Source: Terrabacter sp. Ter38 (GTDB taxonomy: Bacteria; Actinomycetota; Actinomycetes; Actinomycetales; Dermatophilaceae). Taken from it: a DNA stretch of 64,000 bases. The notes under the pieces are model-generated. The model had not been told where the DNA came from, ran no database searches, and saw only the letters and a list, made by a program, of their open reading frames with translations. Location of the stretch: assembly GCF_024519435.1 (NCBI RefSeq), contig NZ_JALJRZ010000013.1:1-64000 (forward strand). Direction: 5' to 3'. A program made the position numbers and the translations under genes. Below, piece after piece: positions 19,582-27,769 of this stretch (positions are counted from its first letter, which is position 1; every line of letters begins with the position of its first letter).

Positions 19582-20784
19582 GTGGCGCACGCCACGTCCG
19601 ATCCGCCGTGGTTGTCTCTGCCCGCCGAAGTGACGACCGTGCTGCGTCCCGTCGTGACCGACATCGTCGAGGCGATCATCGAGGGCATCCCGCGCGACGT
19701 CCCCGTCTACGCCATGCCCATGGAGGGCCGCTTCGGGCAGGGCGTCCGCCGCGGAGTCACGGTCGCGCTCAACCGTTTCCTCGACCTGCCGGGCACCCGC
19801 CTGCCGGCGCTGTCCGAGGACGGCAAGTGGGTCTACGAGAACCTCGGTCGGGGGGAGGTGCGCTCCGGGCGGAGCCTCGAGTCCCTCCTCGCCGCCTACC
19901 GCTACGGCGCGCGGGTCACCTTCCGGGCGATCTCGCGCACCGTCGACGTGTCGCAGCTGGCGCCCGACGTGCTCCTCTCGCTCGGGGAGTCGCTCTTCGC
20001 CTACATCGACGAGCTGTCCGCGGCCAGCGCGCAGGGCTACGCCCAGGAGCAGTCCGAACGCGCCGGCGAGCAGCTGCGGCTGCGCGGCGAGCTGCTCGAG
20101 ATGATCCTGCGCGGCGACTCGAGCGACGGCGGCGTGGCGCGTCTCGCGGCGGCCGTCGGCTGGACCCTGCCCGAGGTCGTCGTCGTCGCCCTCGTGCCCT
20201 TCCCGCACGTCGACGGGCTGCGCGGCGCGCTCGGTCCCGACGGCCTCGTCGCCGAGCGGGGCACGGACGTCCTCATCGTCTTCCCGTTCGTCAGCCGCAA
20301 GGCGCGTCGTCGCGACCTCGAGCGCGCCCTGCGTGGGCGGCGGGCCATCGTCGGGCCGGCGCGCCCGTGGCAGCAGGCAGGTGAGTCGCTGCACCTCGCC
20401 ACGTCGGCGGGAGCCCACGGCGTCGCGCCCGGGCCGGACGGGCCGGACGGGCCGGACGGGCCGGACGCCGCCCCCGTGTGGGTCGAGGACCACCTCGCCG
20501 AGCTCGTCGTCCTCGCCGAGCCGCTGGCCACCGACGACCTCGCCCGCACCCGCCTCGCGCCTCTCGACGGCCTGCGCCCGGCCGTGCGCGAGCGCCTCAC
20601 CGAGACCCTCCTGTCCTGGCTGCGCCACCAGGGCCAGCGGGCCCCGATCGCGGCCGAGCTCTTCGTCCACCAGCAGACCGTCGGCTACCGCGTGGCTCAG
20701 CTCAAGGAGCTCTTCGGCGAGGCGCTCGACGACCCCGAGGTCCGCTTCGAGCTCGAGCTCGTGCTGCGCGCCGGCCACCGCTGA
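19582..20784 (+). CDS. PucR-family helix-turn-helix regulator
   Basis: The 400-residue protein has a central GGDEF-like/PucR region and the C-terminal PucR HTH: LTETLLSWLRHQGQRAPIAAELFVHQQTVGYRVAQLKELFG. The N-terminal part (VTDIVEAIIEGIPRDVPVYAMPMEGRFGQGV) is that of RsbT-co-antagonist-type PucR regulators common in actinobacteria. The GTG start follows a strong AGGAGG. It is transcribed divergently from the ferredoxin-reductase/desaturase operon with a 99-bp shared promoter region, so it likely regulates that operon. A (GPD)4 linker near residue 285 is encoded by a 9-bp tandem repeat. Confidence 0.88.
   Translation: MAHATSDPPWLSLPAEVTTVLRPVVTDIVEAIIEGIPRDVPVYAMPMEGRFGQGVRRGVTVALNRFLDLPGTRLPALSEDGKWVYENLGRGEVRSGRSLESLLAAYRYGARVTFRAISRTVDVSQLAPDVLLSLGESLFAYIDELSAASAQGYAQEQSERAGEQLRLRGELLEMILRGDSSDGGVARLAAAVGWTLPEVVVVALVPFPHVDGLRGALGPDGLVAERGTDVLIVFPFVSRKARRRDLERALRGRRAIVGPARPWQQAGESLHLATSAGAHGVAPGPDGPDGPDGPDAAPVWVEDHLAELVVLAEPLATDDLARTRLAPLDGLRPAVRERLTETLLSWLRHQGQRAPIAAELFVHQQTVGYRVAQLKELFGEALDDPEVRFELELVLRAGHR
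20431..20466 (+). repeat. 9-bp tandem repeat GGGCCGGAC, four copies
   Basis: Four exact copies encode Gly-Pro-Asp units in a linker of the PucR regulator. The 9-bp period keeps the frame, so copy-number change would alter linker length without breaking the protein. Confidence 0.9.
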
Positions 20785-20899
20785 GGTCACCGGCGCCCTG
20801 GGCCGGCCGGACGGCATACGCCCGCGGGCCGGTCCTGCGCGACAGCGCGCGGCTCGGTCGCCGGGGCGCAGCGGTGCCGCGCGCTCGCGGGCCGCGCGG

Positions 20900-21856
20900 T
20901 CAGAGCGTTCGGATCGGGGAACCTTCGAGGTATGCGGTGACGTCCTCGACGACGCCGGCCCAGAACGTCGCATAGACGTCACGCGTCACGTAGCCGAGGT
21001 GCGGCGTCAGGAGCGTGCGCGGCGCGGTGCGCAGCGGGTGGTCGACGGGGAGAGGCTCCTCGTCGTAGACGTCGAGGCCGACGCCCCCGAGGTGACCGCG
21101 CCGGAGGGCCGCGAGCAGGGCTCTCTCGTCGACGATCGGGCCACGGGAGGTGTTGACGAGCAGCGCGTCGGGGCGCATGAGCGCCAGTTCGCGCTCGCCG
21201 ACGAGTCCGCGGGTCTCCTCGGCGAGGACGAGGTGGATCGAGACCACGTCGGACCCGGACAGGACGTCGTCGAGCGAGGCCGCCCGGACGCCCGTCTGCG
21301 CGGCCCGTTCCGGCGTGAGGCTGCGGCTCCACGCGACGACCTCCATCCCGAAGGCCCGTCCCACCGCGGCGACCTGCGTGCCGATGCGCCCGAGCCCGAG
21401 CAGGCCGAGCGTGTGGCCTGCGAGGTCCCGACCGATGGTCGTCTGCCAGCCGCCGTCGCGCACGGCCGTGGACTCGGGGACGAGCTGTCGCGCCAGCCCG
21501 AGGATGAGGGCCCAGGTGAGCTCGGCCGGTGCCGTCGCCAGGCTCTCGGTGCCGCAGACGGTGATGCCGGCCGCGGTGGCAGCCGCGACGTCGATGCTCG
21601 GGTTGCGGCGACCGGTCGTCACGACGAGCCGCAGCCGGGGGAGGGAGGCGAGGACCGCGGCCGGCAGCGGCGTGCGCTCGCGCATGACGACGACAGCGTC
21701 GTAGGGCGCGAGCCGGTCGACGAGCGCTCCTGCCTCGCTGACGTGGTCACGGAACACCTCGACCGAGCACGGGGAGGCCGGGTGGTCGGTGACCCGCGAC
21801 CAGTCGGCGCTGGACAGGGCCACGCCCTGGTAGTCGTCGAGCACCGCGATCCGCAC
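20900..21856 (-). CDS. D-2-hydroxyacid dehydrogenase
   Basis: The 318-residue protein has the NAD-binding Rossmann motif GLLGLGRIGTQVAAVGRAFGM and the family signature LALMRPDALLVNTSRGPIVDE. Catalytic Arg, Glu and His lie in the usual places (NTSRGP, GLDVYDEEPLP, TPHLGYVT). It resembles the phosphoglycerate-dehydrogenase-like subgroup seen in many actinobacteria, whose substrate is not defined. The GTG start gives VRIAVLDDYQGVA; longer starts only read back into the tRNA region. It is monocistronic. Confidence 0.9.
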   Translation of the reverse strand: MRIAVLDDYQGVALSSADWSRVTDHPASPCSVEVFRDHVSEAGALVDRLAPYDAVVVMRERTPLPAAVLASLPRLRLVVTTGRRNPSIDVAAATAAGITVCGTESLATAPAELTWALILGLARQLVPESTAVRDGGWQTTIGRDLAGHTLGLLGLGRIGTQVAAVGRAFGMEVVAWSRSLTPERAAQTGVRAASLDDVLSGSDVVSIHLVLAEETRGLVGERELALMRPDALLVNTSRGPIVDERALLAALRRGHLGGVGLDVYDEEPLPVDHPLRTAPRTLLTPHLGYVTRDVYATFWAGVVEDVTAYLEGSPIRTL

Positions 21857-21886
21857 GCGCCCCAGCCTACGAGGACCCCACATGCA

Positions 21887-21920
21887 AGAAGCGCCGCTCT
21901 CTGATGAGAGCGGCGCTTCT
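21887..21920 (-). terminator. Terminator of the tRNA-Glu/tRNA-Asp unit
   Basis: Perfect 15-bp arms beginning AGAAGCGCCGC and ending GCGGCGCTTCT enclose a TGAT loop. The hairpin lies 9 bp past the tRNA-Asp 3' end and 31 bp before the dehydrogenase start. Confidence 0.85.
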
Positions 21921-21929
21921 GGTGTCTTG

Positions 21930-22003
21930 CGACCCCGACCGGGCTCGAACCGGCGACCTCCGCCGTGACAGGGCGGCGCGCTAACCAACTGCGCTACGGG
22001 GCC
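21930..22003 (-). tRNA. tRNA-Asp (GTC)
   Basis: A 74-nt cloverleaf starts GGCCCCGTAGCGCAGTTGG, has the anticodon loop CTGTCAC (anticodon GTC) and the T-loop GGTTCGAGCCC, and ends at discriminator G. CCA is not encoded. It is the second gene of the tRNA unit. Confidence 0.97.
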
Positions 22004-22035
22004 TTACTGGGTGGTGCGTGTCGAACTGTACTGCG

Positions 22036-22108
22036 TATCCCCAACGGGATTCGAACCCGTGCTGCCGCCGTGAAAGGGCGGAGTCCTAGGCCGCTAGACG
22101 ATGGGGAC
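22036..22108 (-). tRNA. tRNA-Glu (TTC)
   Basis: A 73-nt cloverleaf has the anticodon loop CTTTCAC (anticodon TTC), the T-arm CGGGTTCGAATCCCG and an acceptor stem GTCCCCA/TGGGGAT. CCA is not encoded. It lies 32 bp upstream of tRNA-Asp in the same transcript. Confidence 0.95.
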
Positions 22109-22137
22109 CTGCCCGACCTATCCGTTGGGACGTCGAA

Positions 22138-22166
22138 ACTATATGGGAGATTCCGGCACCGTCCAA
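22138..22166 (-). promoter_or_regulatory. Promoter of the tRNA-Glu/tRNA-Asp unit
   Basis: On the minus strand TTGGAC and TATAGT are separated by exactly 17 bp, a near-consensus housekeeping promoter. It ends about 30 bp before the tRNA-Glu 5' end. Confidence 0.8.
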
Positions 22167-22200
22167 ATCGCCTCCGAACGGCCGTCCGGAGCCCCTCCGG

Positions 22201-23247
22201 TCACCCCTTCGCCCAGGCCCGGACCTCGTCGACGGGCCATGTCGTGACGATGCGTTCGGCGGGGATGCCGAGGCGCTCGGCGCGCTCGCAGCCGAGCGAC
22301 TTCATGTCGAGCTGCCCCGGGGCGTGGGCGTCGGAGTCGATGGTGAAGAGGCAGCCGAGGTCGCGTGCCAGCTCGATGAGCTCGTCGGGCGGGTCGCACC
22401 GCTCGGGACGCGAGTTGATCTCGACGGCCACGTCGTGCTCGAGGCAGGCGCGGAAGACCTTCTCGGCGTCGAACTGCGACGGCGGACGCTTGCCCCGGTT
22501 GCCCGTCACGAGCTGGCCCGTGCAGTGTGCGAGGACGTTGGTGTGCGGGTTGCGCACGGCCGCCACCATGCGGGGCGTCATCTCGAACGAGGGCTGCCGC
22601 AGCTTGGAGTGGATCGAGGCGGTGACGACGTCGAGCTCGTCGAGCATGTCGTCGTCCTGGTCGAGCGTGCCGTCGAGGTGGATGTCGACCTCGATGCCCT
22701 TGAGGAGCGTGAACGCCTCGCCGAGGCTCGCGTTGATGGCGTCGACACGCTTCAGCTGGTCGGTGAGGCGGGCCCGGCTCAGGCCGTTGGCGACGGTGAG
22801 GCGTGGCGAGTGGTCGGTCAGCGCCATCCATTCCTGCCCGAGCTCGACGGCCGCGAGCACCATCTCCTCGATCGGGCTGCCCCCGTCGCTCCAGTTGGAG
22901 TGCGCGTGGAGGTCTCCGCGGAGCGCGGCGTAGAGCTCGGCGCCCCCGGTCGTCAGCGGCGCGCCGTGCTTCTCCTCCGCCGAGACGAGGTAGTCCGGCA
23001 GGACTCCGCGCACCGCCTGTCCGATGATCGCCGCGCTCGAGTCGCCGATTCCCTTGATCTGCTTGAGGGTTCCGGCCTCGACGCGCTCCTTCAGCTCCTC
23101 GTCGCCGACGAGCGTGATCGCCTCGATGGTCTTGCGGAAGGCGTCGACGCGGTAGCTGCTCTCGCGGCCGCGCTCGAGGAGGAAGCAGATGCGGCGCAGG
23201 GCGTCGAGCGGGCTGATCGGTGCCTGCGGAGGGGTCGGCTGCTCCAT
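22201..23247 (-). CDS. PHP-domain phosphoesterase with PolX-like helix-hairpin-helix N-terminus
   Basis: The 348-residue protein starts with a helical/HhH region (ISPLDALRRICFLLERGRESSYRVDAFRKTIEAI, then LKQIKGIGDSSAAII). A PHP metal-dependent phosphoesterase domain follows, with DLHAHSNWSDGGSPIEEM and ALTDHSPRL. Further metal ligands lie in GIEVDIHLDG, ASIHS, LAHCTG, VEINSRP and IDSDAHAP. This is the arrangement of the PHP half of family X DNA polymerases without the polymerase core. Related proteins are candidate 3'-nucleotidases or histidinol-phosphatase-like enzymes; the substrate is unknown. It has an ATG start and is monocistronic. Confidence 0.88.
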   Translation of the reverse strand: MEQPTPPQAPISPLDALRRICFLLERGRESSYRVDAFRKTIEAITLVGDEELKERVEAGTLKQIKGIGDSSAAIIGQAVRGVLPDYLVSAEEKHGAPLTTGGAELYAALRGDLHAHSNWSDGGSPIEEMVLAAVELGQEWMALTDHSPRLTVANGLSRARLTDQLKRVDAINASLGEAFTLLKGIEVDIHLDGTLDQDDDMLDELDVVTASIHSKLRQPSFEMTPRMVAAVRNPHTNVLAHCTGQLVTGNRGKRPPSQFDAEKVFRACLEHDVAVEINSRPERCDPPDELIELARDLGCLFTIDSDAHAPGQLDMKSLGCERAERLGIPAERIVTTWPVDEVRAWAKG

Positions 23248-23286
23248 GTCGAGCAGCCTAACCGCGGTGGCCGACGCCGCGCCCTC

Positions 23287-24168
23287 CTACTGCTGCAGGG
23301 GCGGCAGCGTGCTCCCGTCGGGGAACTTGCCCGGGGGGGTCCGGGTCGAAGGGACGACCCGGACGATGTCGCCGTACTGCTGCGCGATGAGCCCGGTCGA
23401 GGAGCCCTCGTCGGCCATCACGAGCACGTGGTCGCTGCGAGCGTCCTGGGTGACGGCGATGATCTCGATCCCCTTGGAGCGCCAGAGCATTCGCTGGTCG
23501 ACGATCTCCTTGGCGACCTTCTCCTTCTCAGCGAGGGTGTGCTTCATGACGACGAACTCCACATCGGTCGGTGATGGCATCGCGGCAGCCACGAAGGCCT
23601 CGAGGTCGGGGTCGTGCCGGGTGACGACGACGGCCACATGGGCACCTGTGGCATCGGCGGCATACGCCCCCGAGAAGACGTCGGGCCAGCGGGCGGTCAC
23701 GGTGGGCTCGACGGCGGTGAAGGCGTTGGTCTGCGGCGTCGAGAGCGTGCCGAACCACCGGGTCGTGTCGCGAACGGGTGGGGCGGACGGGACGAGGTTG
23801 ACGCCCGTGGGCGCCTCGCTGCCGGTGAGGGTCTGGGACGACCGGGCGCCGTTGTCCGCGCCGGCGCTGCCGGTCGCGTCCTTCATGGCCTCGGGCGCCG
23901 AGCCCGCGCTGGCGCTGCTCGACGAACCGCCGTGGTCGCCGAGCGCCCAGGTGCCGCCGACGGCGCCGACCACGACGACGGCGGCTGCGGCGCCGAGCAG
24001 CGTCGAGCGTCGGCGCGAGGTGCGCGCCCGCCCGCGCATCAGGGCGCGCTGGGCGAAGAGGTCGTCGCGGGGTGGTTCGAGGTCGTTCATCGTGGACAGC
24101 GCCTTTCGCAGCTGCAGCTCGCCCTCCTCCGCCGCGGTGCCGGGTCCGCCCGTCGTGTCGTCGCTCAT
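23287..24168 (-). CDS. Membrane protein, probable anti-sigma partner of the upstream ECF sigma factor
   Basis: The 293-residue protein has an acidic cytoplasmic N-terminus, one membrane helix at about 57-77 (LLGAAAAVVVVGAVGGTWALG) and a Ser/Ala-rich linker. An extracytoplasmic domain without a recognised family follows. Its ATG overlaps the sigma factor stop by 4 bp, so the two are made together. That gene order and single-pass topology are typical of anti-sigma factors. No zinc-binding ZAS motif (HxxxCxxC) is present, so it would be an atypical one. Function as an anti-sigma is inference from position. Confidence 0.65.
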   Translation of the reverse strand: MSDDTTGGPGTAAEEGELQLRKALSTMNDLEPPRDDLFAQRALMRGRARTSRRRSTLLGAAAAVVVVGAVGGTWALGDHGGSSSSASAGSAPEAMKDATGSAGADNGARSSQTLTGSEAPTGVNLVPSAPPVRDTTRWFGTLSTPQTNAFTAVEPTVTARWPDVFSGAYAADATGAHVAVVVTRHDPDLEAFVAAAMPSPTDVEFVVMKHTLAEKEKVAKEIVDQRMLWRSKGIEIIAVTQDARSDHVLVMADEGSSTGLIAQQYGDIVRVVPSTRTPPGKFPDGSTLPPLQQ

Positions 24169-24668
24169 GGAAACGCTCCCGCCCCGGTCAGTGGTGGTTC
24201 GGCGAGCCGGTCACGCAGGGCGGCGAGCCCGCGCGAGATCTGGCTCTTGATGGTGCCCTCGGCCACGCCCGTGCACTCGGCGATCTGGGGCACCGTGAGG
24301 TCCTCCCAGAAGCGGAGGACGAGGACGGCACGCTGCTTCTCCGGGAGGTCGCGCAGCAGGTCGGTGAGGGTCATCGCGAGCTCGCGGTCGTGGTCGGTCG
24401 TCGCCGGCTCGGGAGCCTCGTCGGTGAGGACCTCGCGGCGTCGTTTGCGCTGGTCGTTGAGGTAGAGGTTCATCATCGTGCGTCTCGTGTAGGCGGTCTC
24501 GGCTCCGGTGGCGATGCGTGGCCAGGCGACGTAGACCCGCGCCAGGGCCTCCTGGACGAGCTCGTCGCCGTCGGCCCAGTTGCCGCAGAGCAGGTAGGCG
24601 CGTCGGCGCAGCATCGTCTGCCGCTCCTCCACGAAGCTGCGGAACGCCGCCTCGTCCCTCCGTCTCAT
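24165..24668 (-). CDS. SigE-family (ECF) RNA polymerase sigma factor
   Basis: This 167-residue ECF sigma factor contains region 2 (AFRSFVEERQTMLRRRAYLLCGNWADGDELVQEALARVYVAWPRI) and region 4 (LPEKQRAVLVLRFWEDLTVPQIAECTGVAEGTIKSQISRGLAALR). It fits the SigE-like subfamily abundant in Streptomyces and relatives (usually about 165-180 residues). I chose the ATG giving MRRRDEAAFRSF. A GTG 63 bp upstream (MYDTDSQRIG) is also open but has no proper ribosome-binding site. It is coupled to the putative membrane anti-sigma gene. Confidence 0.88.
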   Translation of the reverse strand: MRRRDEAAFRSFVEERQTMLRRRAYLLCGNWADGDELVQEALARVYVAWPRIATGAETAYTRRTMMNLYLNDQRKRRREVLTDEAPEPATTDHDRELAMTLTDLLRDLPEKQRAVLVLRFWEDLTVPQIAECTGVAEGTIKSQISRGLAALRDRLAEPPLTGAGAFP

Positions 24669-24835
24669 GTGCTCCCGCCGGTCCCGGTCGTCATCGGTGG
24701 TGCCGATCCTCTGGCTGTCAGTGTCGTACACCCCCTAGACACGGGGGCGCGGCGAACCGTTGCACTGGGGTCTCGATCCGCTTCGATGGCGTATGCCGGG
24801 TGGCCCGGTCGTCGGGGCGTCGCGGGCTCCCGGGG

Positions 24836-25384
24836 TCAGCAGACCCGCCCGAGGGCGACGAGCGCGAGCATGAGCGCGGCGATCGTCTCGCCGTCGGCGA
24901 TGGCGCCGTCCCGAACGAGACCGATGACCTCGTGGACCGGGACGCGGCGGACGTCGCGGATGCCCTCCTCGGTGCGGGCCTCGGTGTCACCTGCGGCCTG
25001 GGCCGGCGCGAGCCCGGTCGCGAGGAAGACGACCTCGGGCGCGCGGCACACGCCGTTGAGGGCGTTCATCGTGCCGACCTCGCGCCAGTCCCGGGCGACG
25101 AGCCCGGTCTCCTCGGCAAGCTCCCGCCGGGCGGCCACGAGCGGTTCCTCCCCGTCGGTGCCACCGGCCGGGACCTCGATGGAGGTGCCGACCGTGTGCC
25201 GGTCGACCGTGACGAGGACGACCTCGTCGGCGTCGGTGAGGGCGACGACGAAGACGGCAGGGCGTTGCAGCTCGACGACCCCGTAGGTGCCGTCGGTGCC
25301 GTCGGGCCGGGTCACCGCGTCCTCCCGGACCCGGATCCACGGGTTCTCGTAGACGACCCTCGTCGCTCGCACGGGCCAGCTCAC
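24836..25384 (-). CDS. Nudix hydrolase (ADP-ribose pyrophosphatase-like)
   Basis: The 182-residue protein has a complete Nudix box, GGTDGEEPLVAARRELAEETGLVA, within a fold starting VVYENPWIRVREDAVTRPDG. That N-terminal motif is typical of the NudF/ADP-ribose pyrophosphatase side of the superfamily. The substrate (ADP-ribose or another nucleoside diphosphate derivative) is inferred. I chose the GTG with GGAG upstream, giving VSWPVRATRVVYENPW. It is monocistronic. Confidence 0.87.
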   Translation of the reverse strand: MSWPVRATRVVYENPWIRVREDAVTRPDGTDGTYGVVELQRPAVFVVALTDADEVVLVTVDRHTVGTSIEVPAGGTDGEEPLVAARRELAEETGLVARDWREVGTMNALNGVCRAPEVVFLATGLAPAQAAGDTEARTEEGIRDVRRVPVHEVIGLVRDGAIADGETIAALMLALVALGRVC

Positions 25385-25465
25385 GAGGGGTCTCCGGGGT
25401 GCATGTCCCGATCGTGCCACCCGCGCATCGAACGAGCGCCCCGTCCCAGCCGGTGGGAGCCGCGA

Positions 25466-25945
25466 TCAGTCGACGAGCGTGATCAACACGACGGCGCGGC
25501 CGGCCGTGCCGGCGCGCACCTCGTCGAGCGTCGGAGGCCGATCGACGTTGACCTTGAGCGCCACGCGGTTGGCGCGCTTGGGTCCGAGCTCCTCGAGGAG
25601 CCGGTCGAAGATCTCCGCGACACGGTCGGGGTCCTCCTCGAGGACGGCGTGCGCGCGGCGTCGACGACCGTCGATCGTCACGTCGAGGTCGGCGCCACCG
25701 CGCAGGTTGGCGCGCCACGCGCCGCCCCCGTAGGTCATGAGCTGCCCGTCGAGCTCGTGCCGGCCGACGGGGATGTCGTAGACGCGGCCGGAACGTCGTC
25801 CGGTCACGTGCAGCACCAGAAGGCCCTTGCTCGCGATGCCGTGCAGCGGCGACGACAGGAGCCAGCGCAGCACCGGGTTGACGATCTTGACCATCGCGGC
25901 GGGGGCCAGGGCCTCCTCGACCGCGTGCTTCGACGGGTCGGTCAC
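25466..25945 (-). CDS. Deazaflavin-dependent nitroreductase-family (Ddn/DUF385) protein
   Basis: The 159-residue protein has the split beta-barrel of the F420-dependent Ddn family. LLVLHVTGRRSGRVYDIPVGRHELDGQLMTYGGGAWRANLRGGADLDVTIDGRRRRA contains the usual G-R-x-S-G and WxxNLxxxP-like positions. Mycobacterial Ddn reduces quinones and nitroimidazoles with F420H2. Whether this one uses F420 cannot be seen; no F420 biosynthesis genes lie in the window. It has an ATG start and is monocistronic. Confidence 0.82.
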   Translation of the reverse strand: MTDPSKHAVEEALAPAAMVKIVNPVLRWLLSSPLHGIASKGLLVLHVTGRRSGRVYDIPVGRHELDGQLMTYGGGAWRANLRGGADLDVTIDGRRRRAHAVLEEDPDRVAEIFDRLLEELGPKRANRVALKVNVDRPPTLDEVRAGTAGRAVVLITLVD

Positions 25946-26027
25946 GACCTCAGCATGGCACCAGTGCAGAACGCTGGAGGCGGATCACCGAACCGGCCCC
26001 GTCCCACTCGAGTGCCCCCGTCGCATC

Positions 26028-26636
26028 TCAGCCGGCGCTCTCGAGGGCGAGAAGCCGCTCCTTGGTAGGCAGGCCCCCGAGGTAGCCGCCGAGCGAGCCG
26101 TCCGAACGAACGACGCGGTGGCACGGCACGACGATGGGCAGCGGGTTCGTCGCGCACGCTGACCCGACGGCACGCACGGCCCGCGGGCTGCCGGACGCCA
26201 CGGCGACCTCACCGTAGCTCTCGGTCGAGCCGTACGGGATCGCGCTCAGGTGCCGCAGCACGGTGAGCCGGAACCCGCGCGCCAGCCGCAGGTCGATCGG
26301 CACGTCAAAGCCGTACCGACGCCCGGCGAAGTAGTCGTCGAGCTCGCGCGCCAGCGGGTCCAGGCGGTCGCCGCCGCGGAGGACCCGCGAGCCGACCGAC
26401 GAGGCAAGCGACTCGAGGACCCGGTCGTGGCCCTCGATCTCGAAGGCCACGCGCACGACCCCGAGCTCGGTCGCGGCGAGCAGGAGCGGGCCGACCGGCG
26501 AGTCGACGAGGCGGTAGGTCACGTCGACGGCTGACTCCGCCGACGCGCGGGCGACGAGAACGGCATGGAGGGCGGCGAGGCGCTCCTCGTCGCGGGGAGT
26601 GGTCTCCGTCAGGAGCTGGATCGGGTCGTCAGACAT
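26028..26636 (-). CDS. ogt: Methylated-DNA-protein-cysteine S-methyltransferase
   Basis: The 202-residue protein ends in the MGMT catalytic domain: IPYGSTESYGEVAVASGSPRAVRAVGSACATNPLPIVVPCHRVV, with acceptor Cys in PCHRV. It removes alkyl groups from O6 of guanine (and O4 of thymine) in a suicide reaction. Its start overlaps the end of the upstream ECF sigma gene by 8 bp, so the two are translated together. A second, shorter Ogt homologue lies on the far side of the sigma factor. The N-terminal half (DEERLAALHAVLVARASAESAVDVTYRLVDSPVGP) is longer than in the minimal enzyme. Confidence 0.93.
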   Translation of the reverse strand: MSDDPIQLLTETTPRDEERLAALHAVLVARASAESAVDVTYRLVDSPVGPLLLAATELGVVRVAFEIEGHDRVLESLASSVGSRVLRGGDRLDPLARELDDYFAGRRYGFDVPIDLRLARGFRLTVLRHLSAIPYGSTESYGEVAVASGSPRAVRAVGSACATNPLPIVVPCHRVVRSDGSLGGYLGGLPTKERLLALESAG

Positions 26637-27129
26637 GGGCGCTCACCCTTCCGTCGGTGGCGTACGTGGACCGGAGCCGCGCGATGCCGTCGGCAGCCGC
26701 GCGGCGAGCTGCCGCGGGCGTGCCGCCGACGATGCGAGCGACCTCGGGGTGGGGCAGGCCGGCGACGTGGTGGTAGGCCACGCACAGGCGCTGCTTCTCG
26801 GGGAGTGCGGCGACGGCCGTCCAGAGCTCCCCGTCGGGCAGGGCCTCCTCCGGCTCGTCGGCGCGTGGGGCGGTGGCATCGGGCACGACCGCGACCGGGA
26901 CCGCGTGACGGGCGCCCGCCCGGGCGACGTCGACGGCCTTGCGGTGCGCGATGGTGACGAGCCACGCCCGGACGTTCGCGTCGTCGGGGAGGCCGGGCCA
27001 GGCACGCAGAGCCGAGAGGAACGTCTCGGACCACGCGTCGTCGGCCTCGGTCGGGCCGAGCACGGCGCGGCAGACGCGCAGCACGACGGCCCCGTGCTCG
27101 GTGACGGCCTGCTCGAACGGTCGCTTCAT
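26629..27129 (-). CDS. ECF RNA polymerase sigma factor coupled to ogt
   Basis: The 166-residue sigma factor has region 2 (VLRVCRAVLGPTEADDAWSETFLSALRAWPGLPDDANVRAWLVTIAHRKAVDVAR) and a region 4 with LPEKQRLCVAYHHVAGLPHPEVARIVGGTPAAARRAAADGIARLR. Fusion in one operon with an O6-methylguanine methyltransferase suggests it drives an alkylation-stress response, a pairing I have seen in other actinobacteria. I chose the ATG giving MKRPFEQAV; a longer frame adds an unlikely N-terminus. No anti-sigma gene is adjacent. The trigger is unknown. Confidence 0.87.
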   Translation of the reverse strand: MKRPFEQAVTEHGAVVLRVCRAVLGPTEADDAWSETFLSALRAWPGLPDDANVRAWLVTIAHRKAVDVARAGARHAVPVAVVPDATAPRADEPEEALPDGELWTAVAALPEKQRLCVAYHHVAGLPHPEVARIVGGTPAAARRAAADGIARLRSTYATDGRVSAHV

Positions 27130-27256
27130 GCCCTGTAGACGCTCCAGCCCGCGGAAGTGTGAGGTCTCAGTGTGACGGATGGGACGACGAGCCCACCCCG
27201 AGTGGCGCTGGGCGCTCACCCGAGTGGGACGAGGCGCTCACTCGCGGAGAGCGCGG

Positions 27257-27769
27257 TCAGAAGAGGCGGCCGGAGTCGGCCGCCGGGGGTTCCTCGAGCG
27301 CGAGGAGGAAGCGCTTGCGACCCAGCCCACCGGCATACCCCACGAGGGAGCCGTCGGCGCCGATGACGCGGTGGCACGGCACGACGACGGCGATCGGGTT
27401 GCGGCCGTTGGCCGTGCCGACGGCCTGGGCGAGGTTGCGGTCGCCGAGCGCCCGGGCGAGGTCGCCGTAGCTGCGCGTCTCGCCGTAGGGGATCTCGCGG
27501 AGCAGCCCCCACACCTTCTGGTGGAAGACGTCCCCGCGCGGCGCCAGCGGCAGGTCGAACTCGGTCAGGGCGCCGGAGAAGTACGCCGCGAGCTGGACCG
27601 CTGCGGCCGCGAACGGCTCGTGGGCAGGGTCACCGACCTCGCCGAGGACCTCGGGATCGTCGGGGTGGTACTTCGCGGCGTCCATGAGCAGGTGCGTGAT
27701 GGCGCCGTCCTCGGCGACGACGGTGAGCTCGCCGATGGGCGAGGGCAGGACGACGTGCGCACGGCTCAT
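27257..27769 (-). CDS. ogt: Second methylated-DNA-protein-cysteine S-methyltransferase
   Basis: The 170-residue protein has the two-domain MGMT form: MSRAHVVLPSPIGELTVVAEDGAITHLLM at the start and EIPYGETRSYGDLARALGDRNLAQAVGTANGRNPIAVVVPCHRVIGADGSLVGYAGG with acceptor Cys in PCHRV. It is of standard length, unlike the extended paralogue downstream. The ATG overlaps the CDF transporter stop by 4 bp (ATGA), so both come from one message. Two intact Ogt-type repair proteins this close is unusual. Confidence 0.93.
   Translation of the reverse strand: MSRAHVVLPSPIGELTVVAEDGAITHLLMDAAKYHPDDPEVLGEVGDPAHEPFAAAAVQLAAYFSGALTEFDLPLAPRGDVFHQKVWGLLREIPYGETRSYGDLARALGDRNLAQAVGTANGRNPIAVVVPCHRVIGADGSLVGYAGGLGRKRFLLALEEPPAADSGRLF

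Noticed and set aside
18187-20784. Very long plus-strand open frame joined to the PucR regulator
   Set aside because: The first half is antisense to the desaturase and ferredoxin reductase; the PucR gene has its own GTG with AGGAGG at 19582.
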